Below, one piece after another: positions 17,587 through 26,134 of a stretch of 64,000 nucleotides of DNA. Within the stretch, counting starts at the first letter, position 1. Every line of letters starts with the position of its first letter. Below the pieces are notes generated by a model, which was not told the origin of the DNA, did not search any database, and saw nothing but the letters and a program-made list of their open reading frames with translations. Made by a program: the position numbers and the translations under genes. This DNA is from Paraburkholderia sp. BL9I2N2. Lineage in GTDB: Bacteria; Pseudomonadota; Gammaproteobacteria; Burkholderiales; Burkholderiaceae. The DNA is taken from the NCBI RefSeq assembly GCF_004339745.1, contig NZ_SMGP01000002.1, forward strand, positions 1,364,001 through 1,428,000. Direction: 5' to 3'.

Positions 17587-18270
17587 ATGCCAGACCATCC
17601 CGTTTCAGACCCGGTTTACACGCTCAAGGAAGCCCTGCTGTCCAACCTCCGCGATGGCCGTTGGCATCCGGGCGAACGCTTGCCAACCGAGCGGCAGATG
17701 AGCGAGACCTACGCGGTCGGCCGCTCGACGGTGCGACGCGCACTGGCGCAGATGAAAGAAATGGGCCTCATCACCCAGACCGTGGGCAGCGGCACTTACG
17801 TGGCCCAGGATGTTGAGCAAAAAATACCCAAGGCAGCGGAACCCCAAGCTGTAGTGAGTCCCGCCGAGCTGATGGACGCGCGGCTGATTTTCGAGCCGGG
17901 CCTGATCGACCTGGTGGTGCGCAATGGCACGCCGGCCGATTTTGCAGCGATGGAAGCATGTTGCGTAAGCGCGGAGCAGTCGAAGACGCTCGAGGAATTT
18001 GAACGTTGGGACGCCGAGTTTCATCACAAGATCGCGGAAGCCGCACACAACAATTTCATGGTCAGCGTGTTCAATCTGATTCTCAAAGTCCGCGAACATG
18101 GCGAATGGGGCTTGTTGAAAAAACGCAGCCTTACGCCTGAGCGACGACTCGCTTATCAGCGCGAGCACCGGCAATTGCTGGCTGCGCTCAAAGAACGCGA
18201 TGCGGCTAGTGCACGCGATTTCATGGTCACGCACCTGGTGAACGTACGGCGCAATCTTTTCGACTTTTGA
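17587..18270 (+). CDS. GntR-family transcriptional regulator, FadR/FCD type
   Basis: The 227-residue regulator has a winged helix at the N-terminus (YTLKEALLSNLRDGRWHPGERLPTERQ with TYAVGRSTVRRALAQM and GSGTYV) and a helical FCD domain from about residue 90 (LMDARLIFEPGLIDL, then FHHKIAEAAHN, which carries the likely metal-binding His). The ATG at 17587 starts at the domain; an earlier TTG is unlikely. It is divergent from tctBA and followed after 83 bases by a cupin gene. It is the natural candidate regulator of the island through the AACCAA elements. Confidence 0.9.
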   Translation: MPDHPVSDPVYTLKEALLSNLRDGRWHPGERLPTERQMSETYAVGRSTVRRALAQMKEMGLITQTVGSGTYVAQDVEQKIPKAAEPQAVVSPAELMDARLIFEPGLIDLVVRNGTPADFAAMEACCVSAEQSKTLEEFERWDAEFHHKIAEAAHNNFMVSVFNLILKVREHGEWGLLKKRSLTPERRLAYQREHRQLLAALKERDAASARDFMVTHLVNVRRNLFDF

Positions 18271-18353
18271 CACGTGCTGAACAGCCTCGATCCGGCGAGC
18301 TTCTAGCCACCGGCGAGCTCAAGTTCCGCGCGACTTTAATAGGAAGTGAGAGC

Positions 18354-18627
18354 ATGGATATCGAAAGTTTCAAGGCTGACTTGACCAATACCGGCTACCA
18401 GGAAGTGCTGGAAAAAACCTACGCACCGAACCAGTTCATTGAAACGCACAAGCATCCGTTCAGGGCGCGCGCGGTGATCACCGCCGGAGAAATGACCATC
18501 TCGTGGGGCGGTTTCGCGCGAATACCGCGTCGGCGATATCTTCGAAATCGAAGCCGGTGATGAGCATTCGGAGCAATACGGTCCCACCGGCGCAACCTAC
18601 CTGGTGGGCCGCAAGTTCCCCGCCTGA
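18354..18627 (+). pseudogene. Small cupin-domain protein with a +1 frameshift (possible sequencing error)
   Basis: The frame starts MDIESFKADLTNTGYQEVLEKTYAPN with FIETHKHPFRARAVITAGEMTISW, a cupin motif 1 with two His. It breaks at the GGGG run 18505-18508. Dropping one G restores VSREYRVGDIFEIEAGDEHSEQYGPTG (cupin motif 2 with His) and a stop at 18627, giving a 90-residue protein. It follows the GntR regulator by 83 bases and is probably co-transcribed. Such single-domain cupins are metal-binding folds of varied function. Confidence 0.75.
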
Positions 18628-18749
18628 TTTCGGAACCGGATTTCCCGTGGTCAAAGCAATGGCTAAGATGCTGTGGTCACCCGACGCTGTTGAGAAAGGG
18701 CAACGCGCATTTCTTCGCGCAGCAGAAGCTGACTGACGCTGAATCAACA

Positions 18750-18790
18750 CGTCGGCACATCGATCCCGGCGTACGGGCGATGTGCCGACG
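18750..18790. terminator. Strong hairpin between the cupin and porin genes
   Basis: Perfect 13-bp arms CGTCGGCACATCG (18750-18762) and CGATGTGCCGACG (18778-18790) enclose an inner CCCG/CGGG stem. The two flanking genes converge here, the porin stop being 38 bases away, so a bidirectional terminator is likely although no T run follows. Confidence 0.6.
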
Positions 18791-18828
18791 TTCCAGCGCG
18801 TGTTCAAGCTGAACAGACGTTGCGTCCG

Positions 18829-19962
18829 TTAGAAGCGCGTACGCAAGCCTACCGTCGCCGCCACCTGATTGCCTGTTGACGCCTGCGCGAGGCCATTGAT
18901 AAACGCACCCTCGAACGCAGAGCCAGCAGCACCGTATGCGTGTTGGTAGACACCCTCGACATAAACGTCAGTGCGTTTGCTGAACGAGTAGTCTGCCATC
19001 AGCGTGACTTGATGCCACTTCGGGTCCGCCGAACCGGTGTTTCCGGCAAAGGCGCCTTGAGTAAAGGTGTAGGCACCTGCGAACGAAATCGAAGGTGTCA
19101 GCGTATAGTGCACGTTGGCTTCGTAGTTGTCGAAATGCAGCGTGTCGAACGACTGCCCGATCACGGAGTTCGCACCCGGCTGCGTATTGTCGAGCAGGGT
19201 ATGTGTCCACAGTAAGCCGATAGTCGCCGGACCGATCGTGTAGTTGCCGCCAACCCCCATCACTCGCTGGCGCGCGGCGGGGAAATTGACGAAGTCGTTG
19301 TTCGACACTGCCCCGGTACCCGAAAGCGAACCGTTATTCAGCTGAAGGTAAGCCGCCGCAAGATTAATCGGGCCATTGTTGTACGTCACACCGAAGCTAT
19401 AGGCGCGATTGTCCGAAAAGCCGCCGGCCGCATTACTGAAGCCGTACAGCGCCTCTGCCTGCAGCCCCCGATACGTCGGGCTCGCATACTTGACCGAGTT
19501 GTTAATGTAGAACGAGTCGTCTACGTTGTCGTTGTCGAACGGATGTGCGGCCAGGTTGTTTCCGTCGCCGTTGTTCGCCAATGCGATGGGGCCCAGATCA
19601 TCGACTACGGAATCGTACTGTCGGCCGAATGTCAGCGTTCCATATTGGTCGCTTTGCAGACCGACGAAAGCCTGACGGCCGAACATCGTACCCGAGTACG
19701 TGGTCTTGCCGTTTTGTATATTAAAGCCGTTCTCGAGACGGAAGATCGCGTGCAGACCGCCACCGAGATCTTCACTTCCCCGCAGACCCCATACTTCGTT
19801 CGACAGCATGCTGCTTTGTTCCTGCCAAGCGCTGCCGCCACCCTGGTTATTCGTATAGACGATACCCGTGTCGATCAATCCATAAAGGGTGACGCTGCTT
19901 TGCGCATGAGCCGCCGCCGCAAAGACGGACAAAGCTGCTGCGCCGATAATCTTCTTCTTCAC
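18829..19962 (-). CDS. Gram-negative porin, OmpC/Omp32 type
   Basis: The 377-residue porin has signal peptide VKKKIIGAAALSVFAAAAHA, first strand QSSVTLYGLIDTGI, WGLRGSEDLGGGLHAIFRLE and the C-terminal GLRTRF. A GTG at 19962 was chosen because the signal peptide begins there; the upstream TTG would add nine polar residues. It is the third porin in 16 kb, convergent with the GntR-cupin pair. Confidence 0.92.
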   Translation of the reverse strand: MKKKIIGAAALSVFAAAAHAQSSVTLYGLIDTGIVYTNNQGGGSAWQEQSSMLSNEVWGLRGSEDLGGGLHAIFRLENGFNIQNGKTTYSGTMFGRQAFVGLQSDQYGTLTFGRQYDSVVDDLGPIALANNGDGNNLAAHPFDNDNVDDSFYINNSVKYASPTYRGLQAEALYGFSNAAGGFSDNRAYSFGVTYNNGPINLAAAYLQLNNGSLSGTGAVSNNDFVNFPAARQRVMGVGGNYTIGPATIGLLWTHTLLDNTQPGANSVIGQSFDTLHFDNYEANVHYTLTPSISFAGAYTFTQGAFAGNTGSADPKWHQVTLMADYSFSKRTDVYVEGVYQHAYGAAGSAFEGAFINGLAQASTGNQVAATVGLRTRF

Positions 19963-20353
19963 TTGTCTTACACTCCAGGCAATGCCCAAGAAGGAATCAT
20001 GATGTGTGCATGATCCCGGCTCAATAAAAAACGGATAACGCGCCGTTCACGCAACAGGGGTTTAACGAAAGCCCCCGGCACCATTAGGTAGGCTGTCCGG
20101 TGAATGTGATCCGCTTTCCAACCGCGCACCCGCAGCTTGACGATTCTATGGGGATTGCCATTGCGATTCACCGAAAGAGTTCGCTCCTTCTTGCAAAGAT
20201 TCTATAAACGAGGATCGAATGGAATCCATACACGAGTCGCTCGGCCGCTCAATCTCGTGTGTCAGCGACGATCGCGTGTTGCAACATGCGTACGATCGTC
20301 GACTAGTGCGGCTGCGCGTGATTCGACTCCATCCTCATCGATCAAGCCATACG
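19963..20353. other. Intergenic stretch, no gene recognised
   Basis: This 391-base gap between the porin start and the end of the His/Gly-rich lipoprotein gene holds short ORFs only, with no family resemblance. It must contain the porin promoter, but I cannot name one with confidence. Confidence 0.5.
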
Positions 20354-20845
20354 TTAACGGCGTCCCCCGCCACCTCCGTGAAAACCGCCGCCTCCATGGA
20401 AGTCGCCCCCTCCATGAAAGCCACCATGGAAGCCACCGTGGAAGCCGCCATGCGGTCCGAAGTGGCCATGATGGAAGTGATGAAAACGATTAATGAAGAG
20501 GAACGACGCGCCGAAGCCGAACGCCACCGGCGGCCCATAAAACCACGGATCGTAATAGGGATAGTATGCATATAGGGGCGGCGGATAAACGTCGCCCATC
20601 TCAGCGTCCGTGCCTTGCTGCTGGATCTGCCAGGTGCCGTCGGGCTGCTTGCATGCAAGGCCTGATATGTTCTGGGTGGCGCCATCGATATCCGCTGTGC
20701 CGTTGACCATGCGGCACGTGGGCGACACGGACGATGTAGTCGTCGTCTCGTCCAGCGGAGCAGCCGGGGCAAGTTGCGACGCCACCGGCGTCGTACACGC
20801 GACACAGCTGCAAAGCACCATTCCGATTCCAATGAATTTGCGCAT
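20354..20845 (-). CDS. Putative lipoprotein with His/Gly-rich C-terminal repeats
   Basis: The 163-residue protein starts MRKFIGIGMVLCSCVACTTP, a signal with a lipobox-like LCSC. The middle part has three Cys-rich or polar segments (TCRMVNGTADIDG, GLACKQPDGTWQI). A Tyr/Pro-rich linker follows, and the end is a run of FHGG repeats rich in His and Gly (about residues 123-163), apt to bind metal ions. It resembles in layout the lipoprotein at 35162-35710. Function unknown; envelope location is likely. Confidence 0.72.
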   Translation of the reverse strand: MRKFIGIGMVLCSCVACTTPVASQLAPAAPLDETTTTSSVSPTCRMVNGTADIDGATQNISGLACKQPDGTWQIQQQGTDAEMGDVYPPPLYAYYPYYDPWFYGPPVAFGFGASFLFINRFHHFHHGHFGPHGGFHGGFHGGFHGGGDFHGGGGFHGGGGGRR

Positions 20846-21109
20846 AAATCCGTCCTGCTCGACGGTCCGGCGCCACGACGCGGACCGCCGCGTCGACACC
20901 GTGAAGACCCATCGGTTCGCCTCGCAGAGCGCATTGCCGGAGCATGTGGATTCGCATGTGAAGATGTACACGACGATGCGGACCTGCTGCATGTAGAACG
21001 CGTCGCCGGCTGACGCTATTCCGCTTGCTGGCCCCAGTTGCGGCATGGGTGTGTTACGTCGTGTTTCCTGCCGGATCATGCAACATCGACTCCCGTGCCG
21101 CTGCGCGAG

Positions 21110-23422
21110 CTAGAACGACGTCCCGATCTGGAACTGGAACTTCTGGTATTGATCGCCGGTGTGTTTGACGACTGGCAAGCCGAGGCTGAGCTTCAGCGGT
21201 CCGATCGGCGAGATCCATGCAAGGCCAACGCCGTAGCCGTAGCGCAAGCCGTTGGCGCCGATGCTGTTGCCTTCGGAACCCCATACGTTGCCGCCGTCAA
21301 GGAACGTGAACACGCGCAGCGTCCGGTCGTATCCAGTGCCCGGCAACGGGAACGTCACTTCGACGTTGCCGACGATCATCTTCGAACCGCCGATGGGGTC
21401 GCCCGTCGTCGCGTCGCGCGGGCCCAGTGAACTCGTTTCATAACCCCGCACCGAGCCGATACCGCCCGCGTAATAGTTCTTGAAGATCGGATACGGGTTG
21501 CCGATGCCATTGCCGTAGCCACCCTGGAAGTTCAGTCCGAGGACAAAGCCGCGTGAGAACGAGTAGTAGTACTGCGCCTGCACGTCCGTCTTGTAGTACT
21601 GCGTGCCGCCGATCGGTGTGCCGTACTCGGCATTCGCCTGCGCGTAATAGCCGCGGCTCGGCACGAGCGCGCTGTCACGGGCGTCTCGCGACCAGCCGAT
21701 CGTGACGGGCACGTTGTTAGACACACGGCCGAAGTCTTTCACGTAGTCGATATAGCTCTGCGGCGTGGTGGAGTCCACGTCGAGCCGGTTTTGTTCGACA
21801 CCCAGACCGAAATACACCATGTCGGCTTCCGAGAATGGAACACCGAACTTCAGATCGGCACCTAGCGTGATAATCCGAAAACTCGAATCGGTCGTGCTCG
21901 AGAATGTGAGCGGCTCGCTGGTGCGGTAATAGACGTCAGTGATGCGCTTGATGCCGTCGACCGTGAAGTACGGGTCAACCTGGCTGACGGTCAGCGTACG
22001 GAACGTCGACGACGTGTTGACGTTGAGCGCAAGGCTCGTCCCTGAGCCGAACACGTTGTCCTGCGAAACACCCGCTGAAATGATCGGCCCTTCGCCCGAG
22101 CCATAACCCAGGCCCAACGTGATCGCGCCGGTCGGCTTCTCGGTCACCTTGACGTCCACGTCGACCTGGTCCGGCGTTCCCTCCACCGGCACCGTGGTTA
22201 CGTCGACATCCGTGAAGTAGCCGAGACGGTTGATCCGGTCTTTCGACAAGGCGAGACGGTTCGAATCGAACCACGAGCTTTCGAGCTGCCGCATTTCGCG
22301 GCGCACTACTTCGTCACGCGTACGCGTGTTGCCGACCACGTTGATGCGACGCACGTACACACGGCGGCTCGGGTCTACTTGCAGCGTCAGGTCGACCGTA
22401 TGGTGTTCCTGATCGATCTGCGGCTGCGCGTTGACGCTGGCGAATGCATAACCGTATTCGCCGAGCTTGTTGACGACCGCCTTGGTGGCGGCTTGCAGCT
22501 TTTCAGCCGAGAAGCGCTCGCCCGGTTTGATCTTGACAAGCTTGCTCAGTTCCGCCTCGCGGTCGAGCAGATTTCCCGCAAGCTTGATGCTTTTGATCGT
22601 GTACGGTTCGCCTTCGTGCAGCGTGACCGTCAAATACATGTTCTTTTTATCGGGCGTGAGCGACACCTGGGTCGACTCAATGTTGAACTCCAGATAGCCG
22701 CGATTCAGGTAATACGAGCGGACGTTTTCGAGGTCGCCGGTGAGCTTGTCTTTCGAGTACAGATCGTTCTTCGTATACCACGAGAACCAGTTCGGCGTGG
22801 ACAGCTGCATTTCGTCGTGCAGCGTGCTTTCGCTGAACACCCTGTTGCCGATGAAGTTGATCTCGCGGATCTTCGCGCTCGGACCTTCGACGACCGAGAA
22901 CAGTATTCCCACACGGTTGCGGTCGATCGGCGTGACCGTCGTCGTGACTTCAGCCGCGTAGTAGCCACGGGTCAGGTACTGGCGCTTCAGTTCCTGTTCG
23001 GATTTGTCGACGAGTGCCTTGTCGTAATAGCTACCCAATGACAGCCCGACGGAATTCAGCGCCTTGATCAGATTGTCCTTATCGAACTCGTGAATACCCG
23101 CAAAATCGATCGTGCCGATCGCGGGGCGCTCGACCAACTGCACGATCACGGCATCACCTTCGGTGGTGATCTTCACGTCGTTGAAGAAGCCCGTCGCGTA
23201 CAGCGCGCGGATTGCTTCCGAAGCCTTGTCGTCGCTAAAGGTGTCGCCTTGCTTGATCGGCAGATACGAGAATACAGTACCGGGTTCGATGCGTTGCAGT
23301 CCTTCGAGCCGGATATCGCGAACCACAAACGAGTCTGCTGCGTTCGCGGATATGGCCGTCACACCCAGGCCAACGAGGGCCAATACCTTGGTACAGCGGG
23401 ACAATAGAATCTTTGCATTCAT
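21110..23422 (-). CDS. BamA/Omp85 outer-membrane assembly factor, solitary paralogue
   Basis: The 770-residue protein has a signal peptide (cleavage near ISANAADSF), five POTRA domains (first at FVVRDIRLEGLQRIEPGTVFSYLPI) and a beta-barrel from about residue 430, with the conserved GSVRGYETSSLGPRD loop motif and a C-terminal FQIGTSF. This is full BamA length. The essential bamA of proteobacteria usually lies between rseP and skp/ompH with lpx genes. None of these is here, so this is probably an additional copy. ATG 23422 is used; a GTG lies nine bases upstream. Confidence 0.88.
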   Translation of the reverse strand: MNAKILLSRCTKVLALVGLGVTAISANAADSFVVRDIRLEGLQRIEPGTVFSYLPIKQGDTFSDDKASEAIRALYATGFFNDVKITTEGDAVIVQLVERPAIGTIDFAGIHEFDKDNLIKALNSVGLSLGSYYDKALVDKSEQELKRQYLTRGYYAAEVTTTVTPIDRNRVGILFSVVEGPSAKIREINFIGNRVFSESTLHDEMQLSTPNWFSWYTKNDLYSKDKLTGDLENVRSYYLNRGYLEFNIESTQVSLTPDKKNMYLTVTLHEGEPYTIKSIKLAGNLLDREAELSKLVKIKPGERFSAEKLQAATKAVVNKLGEYGYAFASVNAQPQIDQEHHTVDLTLQVDPSRRVYVRRINVVGNTRTRDEVVRREMRQLESSWFDSNRLALSKDRINRLGYFTDVDVTTVPVEGTPDQVDVDVKVTEKPTGAITLGLGYGSGEGPIISAGVSQDNVFGSGTSLALNVNTSSTFRTLTVSQVDPYFTVDGIKRITDVYYRTSEPLTFSSTTDSSFRIITLGADLKFGVPFSEADMVYFGLGVEQNRLDVDSTTPQSYIDYVKDFGRVSNNVPVTIGWSRDARDSALVPSRGYYAQANAEYGTPIGGTQYYKTDVQAQYYYSFSRGFVLGLNFQGGYGNGIGNPYPIFKNYYAGGIGSVRGYETSSLGPRDATTGDPIGGSKMIVGNVEVTFPLPGTGYDRTLRVFTFLDGGNVWGSEGNSIGANGLRYGYGVGLAWISPIGPLKLSLGLPVVKHTGDQYQKFQFQIGTSF

Positions 23423-23514
23423 ACAGGACACGAGAGTAAAAAGTCGGCTCGCACCGCAACCTCCTTTTGACGAATAGATAACCCGCTATGTGCGGATGAG
23501 AGAGGACTCGTGCC

Positions 23515-23910
23515 TTACTGCAGCCTGAAGCCGGAGACGTCTGGCCTCGCGAACCCGGTGGCTAGCGCAAGGACTTCCGTCAAGTGCGCTGCCTGGGAGC
23601 GATGCAACTGAAAGGACAATTCCGCTCCTCCAGGCAAGCGGAACGTAAAAATCAGATAAGGTGCACCGCCCGCATCCTTGCCTAGTGCCCATGCTTCGCA
23701 AGGCATCGCGAACTTCACGTTTTTCTTCTTGTGGCGGATACGCTCCGACGAGCCGATGGCATTTGAAAGCGCCGCAAGCAGCTCGTGCATGACTGAACAG
23801 TGCAAGTCGATGCGATCAGACCCGTTACATTTCAGCGTCAGATATTGACCGTCTTCCGTCAGTTCGAAATCACGGACCGAATTGATCGCGAACGCGAGCG
23901 GTGATGACAT
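23515..23910 (-). CDS. Hypothetical protein, 131 residues
   Basis: No family is recognised. The protein (MSSPLAFAINSVRDFELTEDGQYLTLKCNGSDRIDL...) is soluble with alternating beta-like segments; its C-terminal half (AGGAPYLIFTFRLPGGAELSFQLHRSQAAHL) reads like a small sandwich or barrel domain. Coding is supported by uninterrupted length, a sensible start and composition. It is 92 bases before the BamA-like gene on the same strand and may be co-transcribed. Confidence 0.65.
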   Translation of the reverse strand: MSSPLAFAINSVRDFELTEDGQYLTLKCNGSDRIDLHCSVMHELLAALSNAIGSSERIRHKKKNVKFAMPCEAWALGKDAGGAPYLIFTFRLPGGAELSFQLHRSQAAHLTEVLALATGFARPDVSGFRLQ

Positions 23911-24605
23911 GGAGGCACTCCTTTGAGACAGATGTCGAGCGTAGTACGACTTCACTCGTATGACGTTACATACGGATTACTAACTATTTCTTCCAGACCA
24001 GTAAACTTCGAAAACTGTTTCCATCTGAGACCGCAGTTCGCGATCAGCGCTCGGAAAGCGGGGTTTGAACCCTCTTCCCGTCACGTGATACTTATTTGCG
24101 CGGGACGTACCTGTCTGCTTATGGTCAGGTCTCGTTCAGCAAGTTGCAGGGAGAACGGAAAAGGGGCGGCTGCCGCCCTGGCACCGCGACTTCTACCGGA
24201 ACTGGGAACTGCGCCTCTGGCAGCGCGCTGCGGCGCCGCCAGAGGCGCCTCGCTCGCGTGCTCGTGGACGCCCGCACCTGATGGGGATATTTGGATTTAA
24301 CGGCCAGACACTGCAACTTATTCCATCTTCTCGTGCAAGCGTCATTGCGGCGCATGCATCGAGGCAGTGGCGCGCCAGCCTATGAGGACGCGCGGCGTTA
24401 CAAAAATATGGCAGTGGTTTCTGAAACGCGTGGCTGCGTTCGCGGCGCTGATTGCCCGAGAGAATCGATTTTGGAGAAATCGTCCCGTGCGGATGGACGC
24501 GCGGCACATTCGCCCCGCGTAACCCCAGCGACGATTTCCGGTAGTTGCGTCTACGTGCCCTACGTGCGGCGGAATACCGACGCTATGATCCGCAGGGACA
24601 CATGC
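23911..24605. other. 695-base intergenic stretch with one strong hairpin, no gene recognised
   Basis: Frames on both strands are short and look like high-GC noise. The one clear structure is an inverted repeat: GCGCCTCTGGC (24211-24221) and GCCAGAGGCGC (24238-24248) around a 16-base GC-rich loop. It could end transcription from the aldehyde dehydrogenase operon about 360 bases away or be part of an unannotated RNA. Confidence 0.5.
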
Positions 24606-26117
24606 TCAGTTCAGGCGCTTCAACTCGCCGTCGTCCGCATACCAGTCGACAGTCCTGCCGCTCGTATTGACAGTTACCGCGCGTGGCTCGGTGAACTGGT
24701 CGAACGATTCGATACCCGTCTCGCGCCCGACGCCGCTGTTCTTGAAACCGCCCCACGGTGAAGCCGGGTCGAGCCGGTGGTGATCGTTGACCCACACCAT
24801 GCCGAATTCGAGCTTGCTCGCGACGCGGTGCGCACGCGCGACATCCTGCGTCCACACTGATGCGGCGAGTCCGAACTGTGTGTCGTTCGCGATGCGGATC
24901 GCGTCCGCTTCGTCGTCGAACGGCATGACTACGGTCACAGGGCCGAACACTTCGTCCTGACCGATTTCCGATTTCGGATCGACGTCGTACAGCACAGTCG
25001 GCTCGATAAAGAAGCCCTCTTTCAGGCCGGCTGGCACACCACCGCCGGTCAGCACTTTGGCGCCCGCGGCCTTCGCGCGTTCGAGCATCGCGAGAATACG
25101 CTGGCGCGAGCGAGCGGAGATGACTGGACCCAGTTGCGTCTTCACATCGGCCGGATCGCCGACGCGAATCCCCGCCACCTTCGTTTTGAAACGTTCGAGA
25201 AACTGCGCATAAATCGACTTCTGCACGAGAATGCGCGCGCCGCATACGCAGGTCTGCCCTGCACCGATGAACGCGGCAAATGCCGCGCCGTTCACCGCGC
25301 GTTCCATGTCGAAGTCGTCGAACAGCATCACCGCGCCCTTGCCGCCGAGTTCGAGTGTCGTCAACGCGAAGTTGCGAGCAGCGGCTTCGCCGATGGACCG
25401 CCCAACATCCGTGCCGCCCGTGAACACGATCTTGCGGACCAGCGGATGTTTCGCCAACGCAGCGCCCGCCTCACGTCCTTCGCCGTTGACGACATTGATG
25501 ACGCCCTTCGGCACGCCTGCTTCATTCAGCAGACGCACGAGCCGCACCGTGGTGAGCGGCGTCTGTTCCGATGCCTTGATTACGACGCTGTTGCCCGTAG
25601 CGAGCGCCGGCGCGAGACTTTTCGACAGGATCATCAACGGATGATTGAATGACGTCATCAGCGCGACGACACCGAGCGGCACGCGCTGCGTGTAGCACAG
25701 GTAAGGACCCTCTACTGGAATCACGTCGCTGCGCCTGGTCAGCGCGAGCGCTGCGAAATAGCGGTAAAACTGTGGCAAACGTGAAATCTGTGCCCGCGTT
25801 TCCGAGATCGGTCGACCGTTGTTCAGCGTTTCGAGCTTGTAAAACTGCTCGAGGTCCGCTTCGAAAAGATCGGCGAACCGGTTCAGCACTCGAGCGCGCT
25901 GCTGGATCGACAGGTCACGCCATGCCCCGCCTTCGAACGCGCGATGACCCGCGCGCACCGCGCGGTCCACATCCTGTTCGGATGCCGCCGCCAGCGCGCC
26001 GATCACTTCGCCCGTCGCCGGGTCGACGATGTCGAGCGTGTGGCCGTGCTCGGCGTCCGTCCATTCACCGTCGATGAAAAGCTGTGCGTCCAGATATTGT
26101 GGGTTGACTGTATCCAT
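24606..26117 (-). CDS. NAD(P)-dependent aldehyde dehydrogenase
   Basis: The 503-residue enzyme has the ALDH signatures: FNHPL with the oxyanion Asn158, general base Glu256 in LELGGKG, nucleophile Cys290 in GAGQTCVCGARIL, and EVFGPV further on. It should oxidise an aldehyde to the acid in the cytoplasm. It is the last gene of a crotonase-MFS-ALDH operon (17 bases after the MFS stop). A crotonase followed by an ALDH recalls hydratase/lyase plus aldehyde dehydrogenase side-chain cleavage of phenylpropenoids, but no CoA ligase is present, so that is only a suggestion. Confidence 0.92.
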   Translation of the reverse strand: MDTVNPQYLDAQLFIDGEWTDAEHGHTLDIVDPATGEVIGALAAASEQDVDRAVRAGHRAFEGGAWRDLSIQQRARVLNRFADLFEADLEQFYKLETLNNGRPISETRAQISRLPQFYRYFAALALTRRSDVIPVEGPYLCYTQRVPLGVVALMTSFNHPLMILSKSLAPALATGNSVVIKASEQTPLTTVRLVRLLNEAGVPKGVINVVNGEGREAGAALAKHPLVRKIVFTGGTDVGRSIGEAAARNFALTTLELGGKGAVMLFDDFDMERAVNGAAFAAFIGAGQTCVCGARILVQKSIYAQFLERFKTKVAGIRVGDPADVKTQLGPVISARSRQRILAMLERAKAAGAKVLTGGGVPAGLKEGFFIEPTVLYDVDPKSEIGQDEVFGPVTVVMPFDDEADAIRIANDTQFGLAASVWTQDVARAHRVASKLEFGMVWVNDHHRLDPASPWGGFKNSGVGRETGIESFDQFTEPRAVTVNTSGRTVDWYADDGELKRLN

Positions 26118-26134
26118 AGAGGGATTCTCCGTGA

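Noticed and set aside
24055..24080. tRNA T-arm-like sequence (GGGGTTTGAACCC)
   Set aside because: The stem contains a mismatch and no acceptor, D or anticodon arms could be fitted on either strand.
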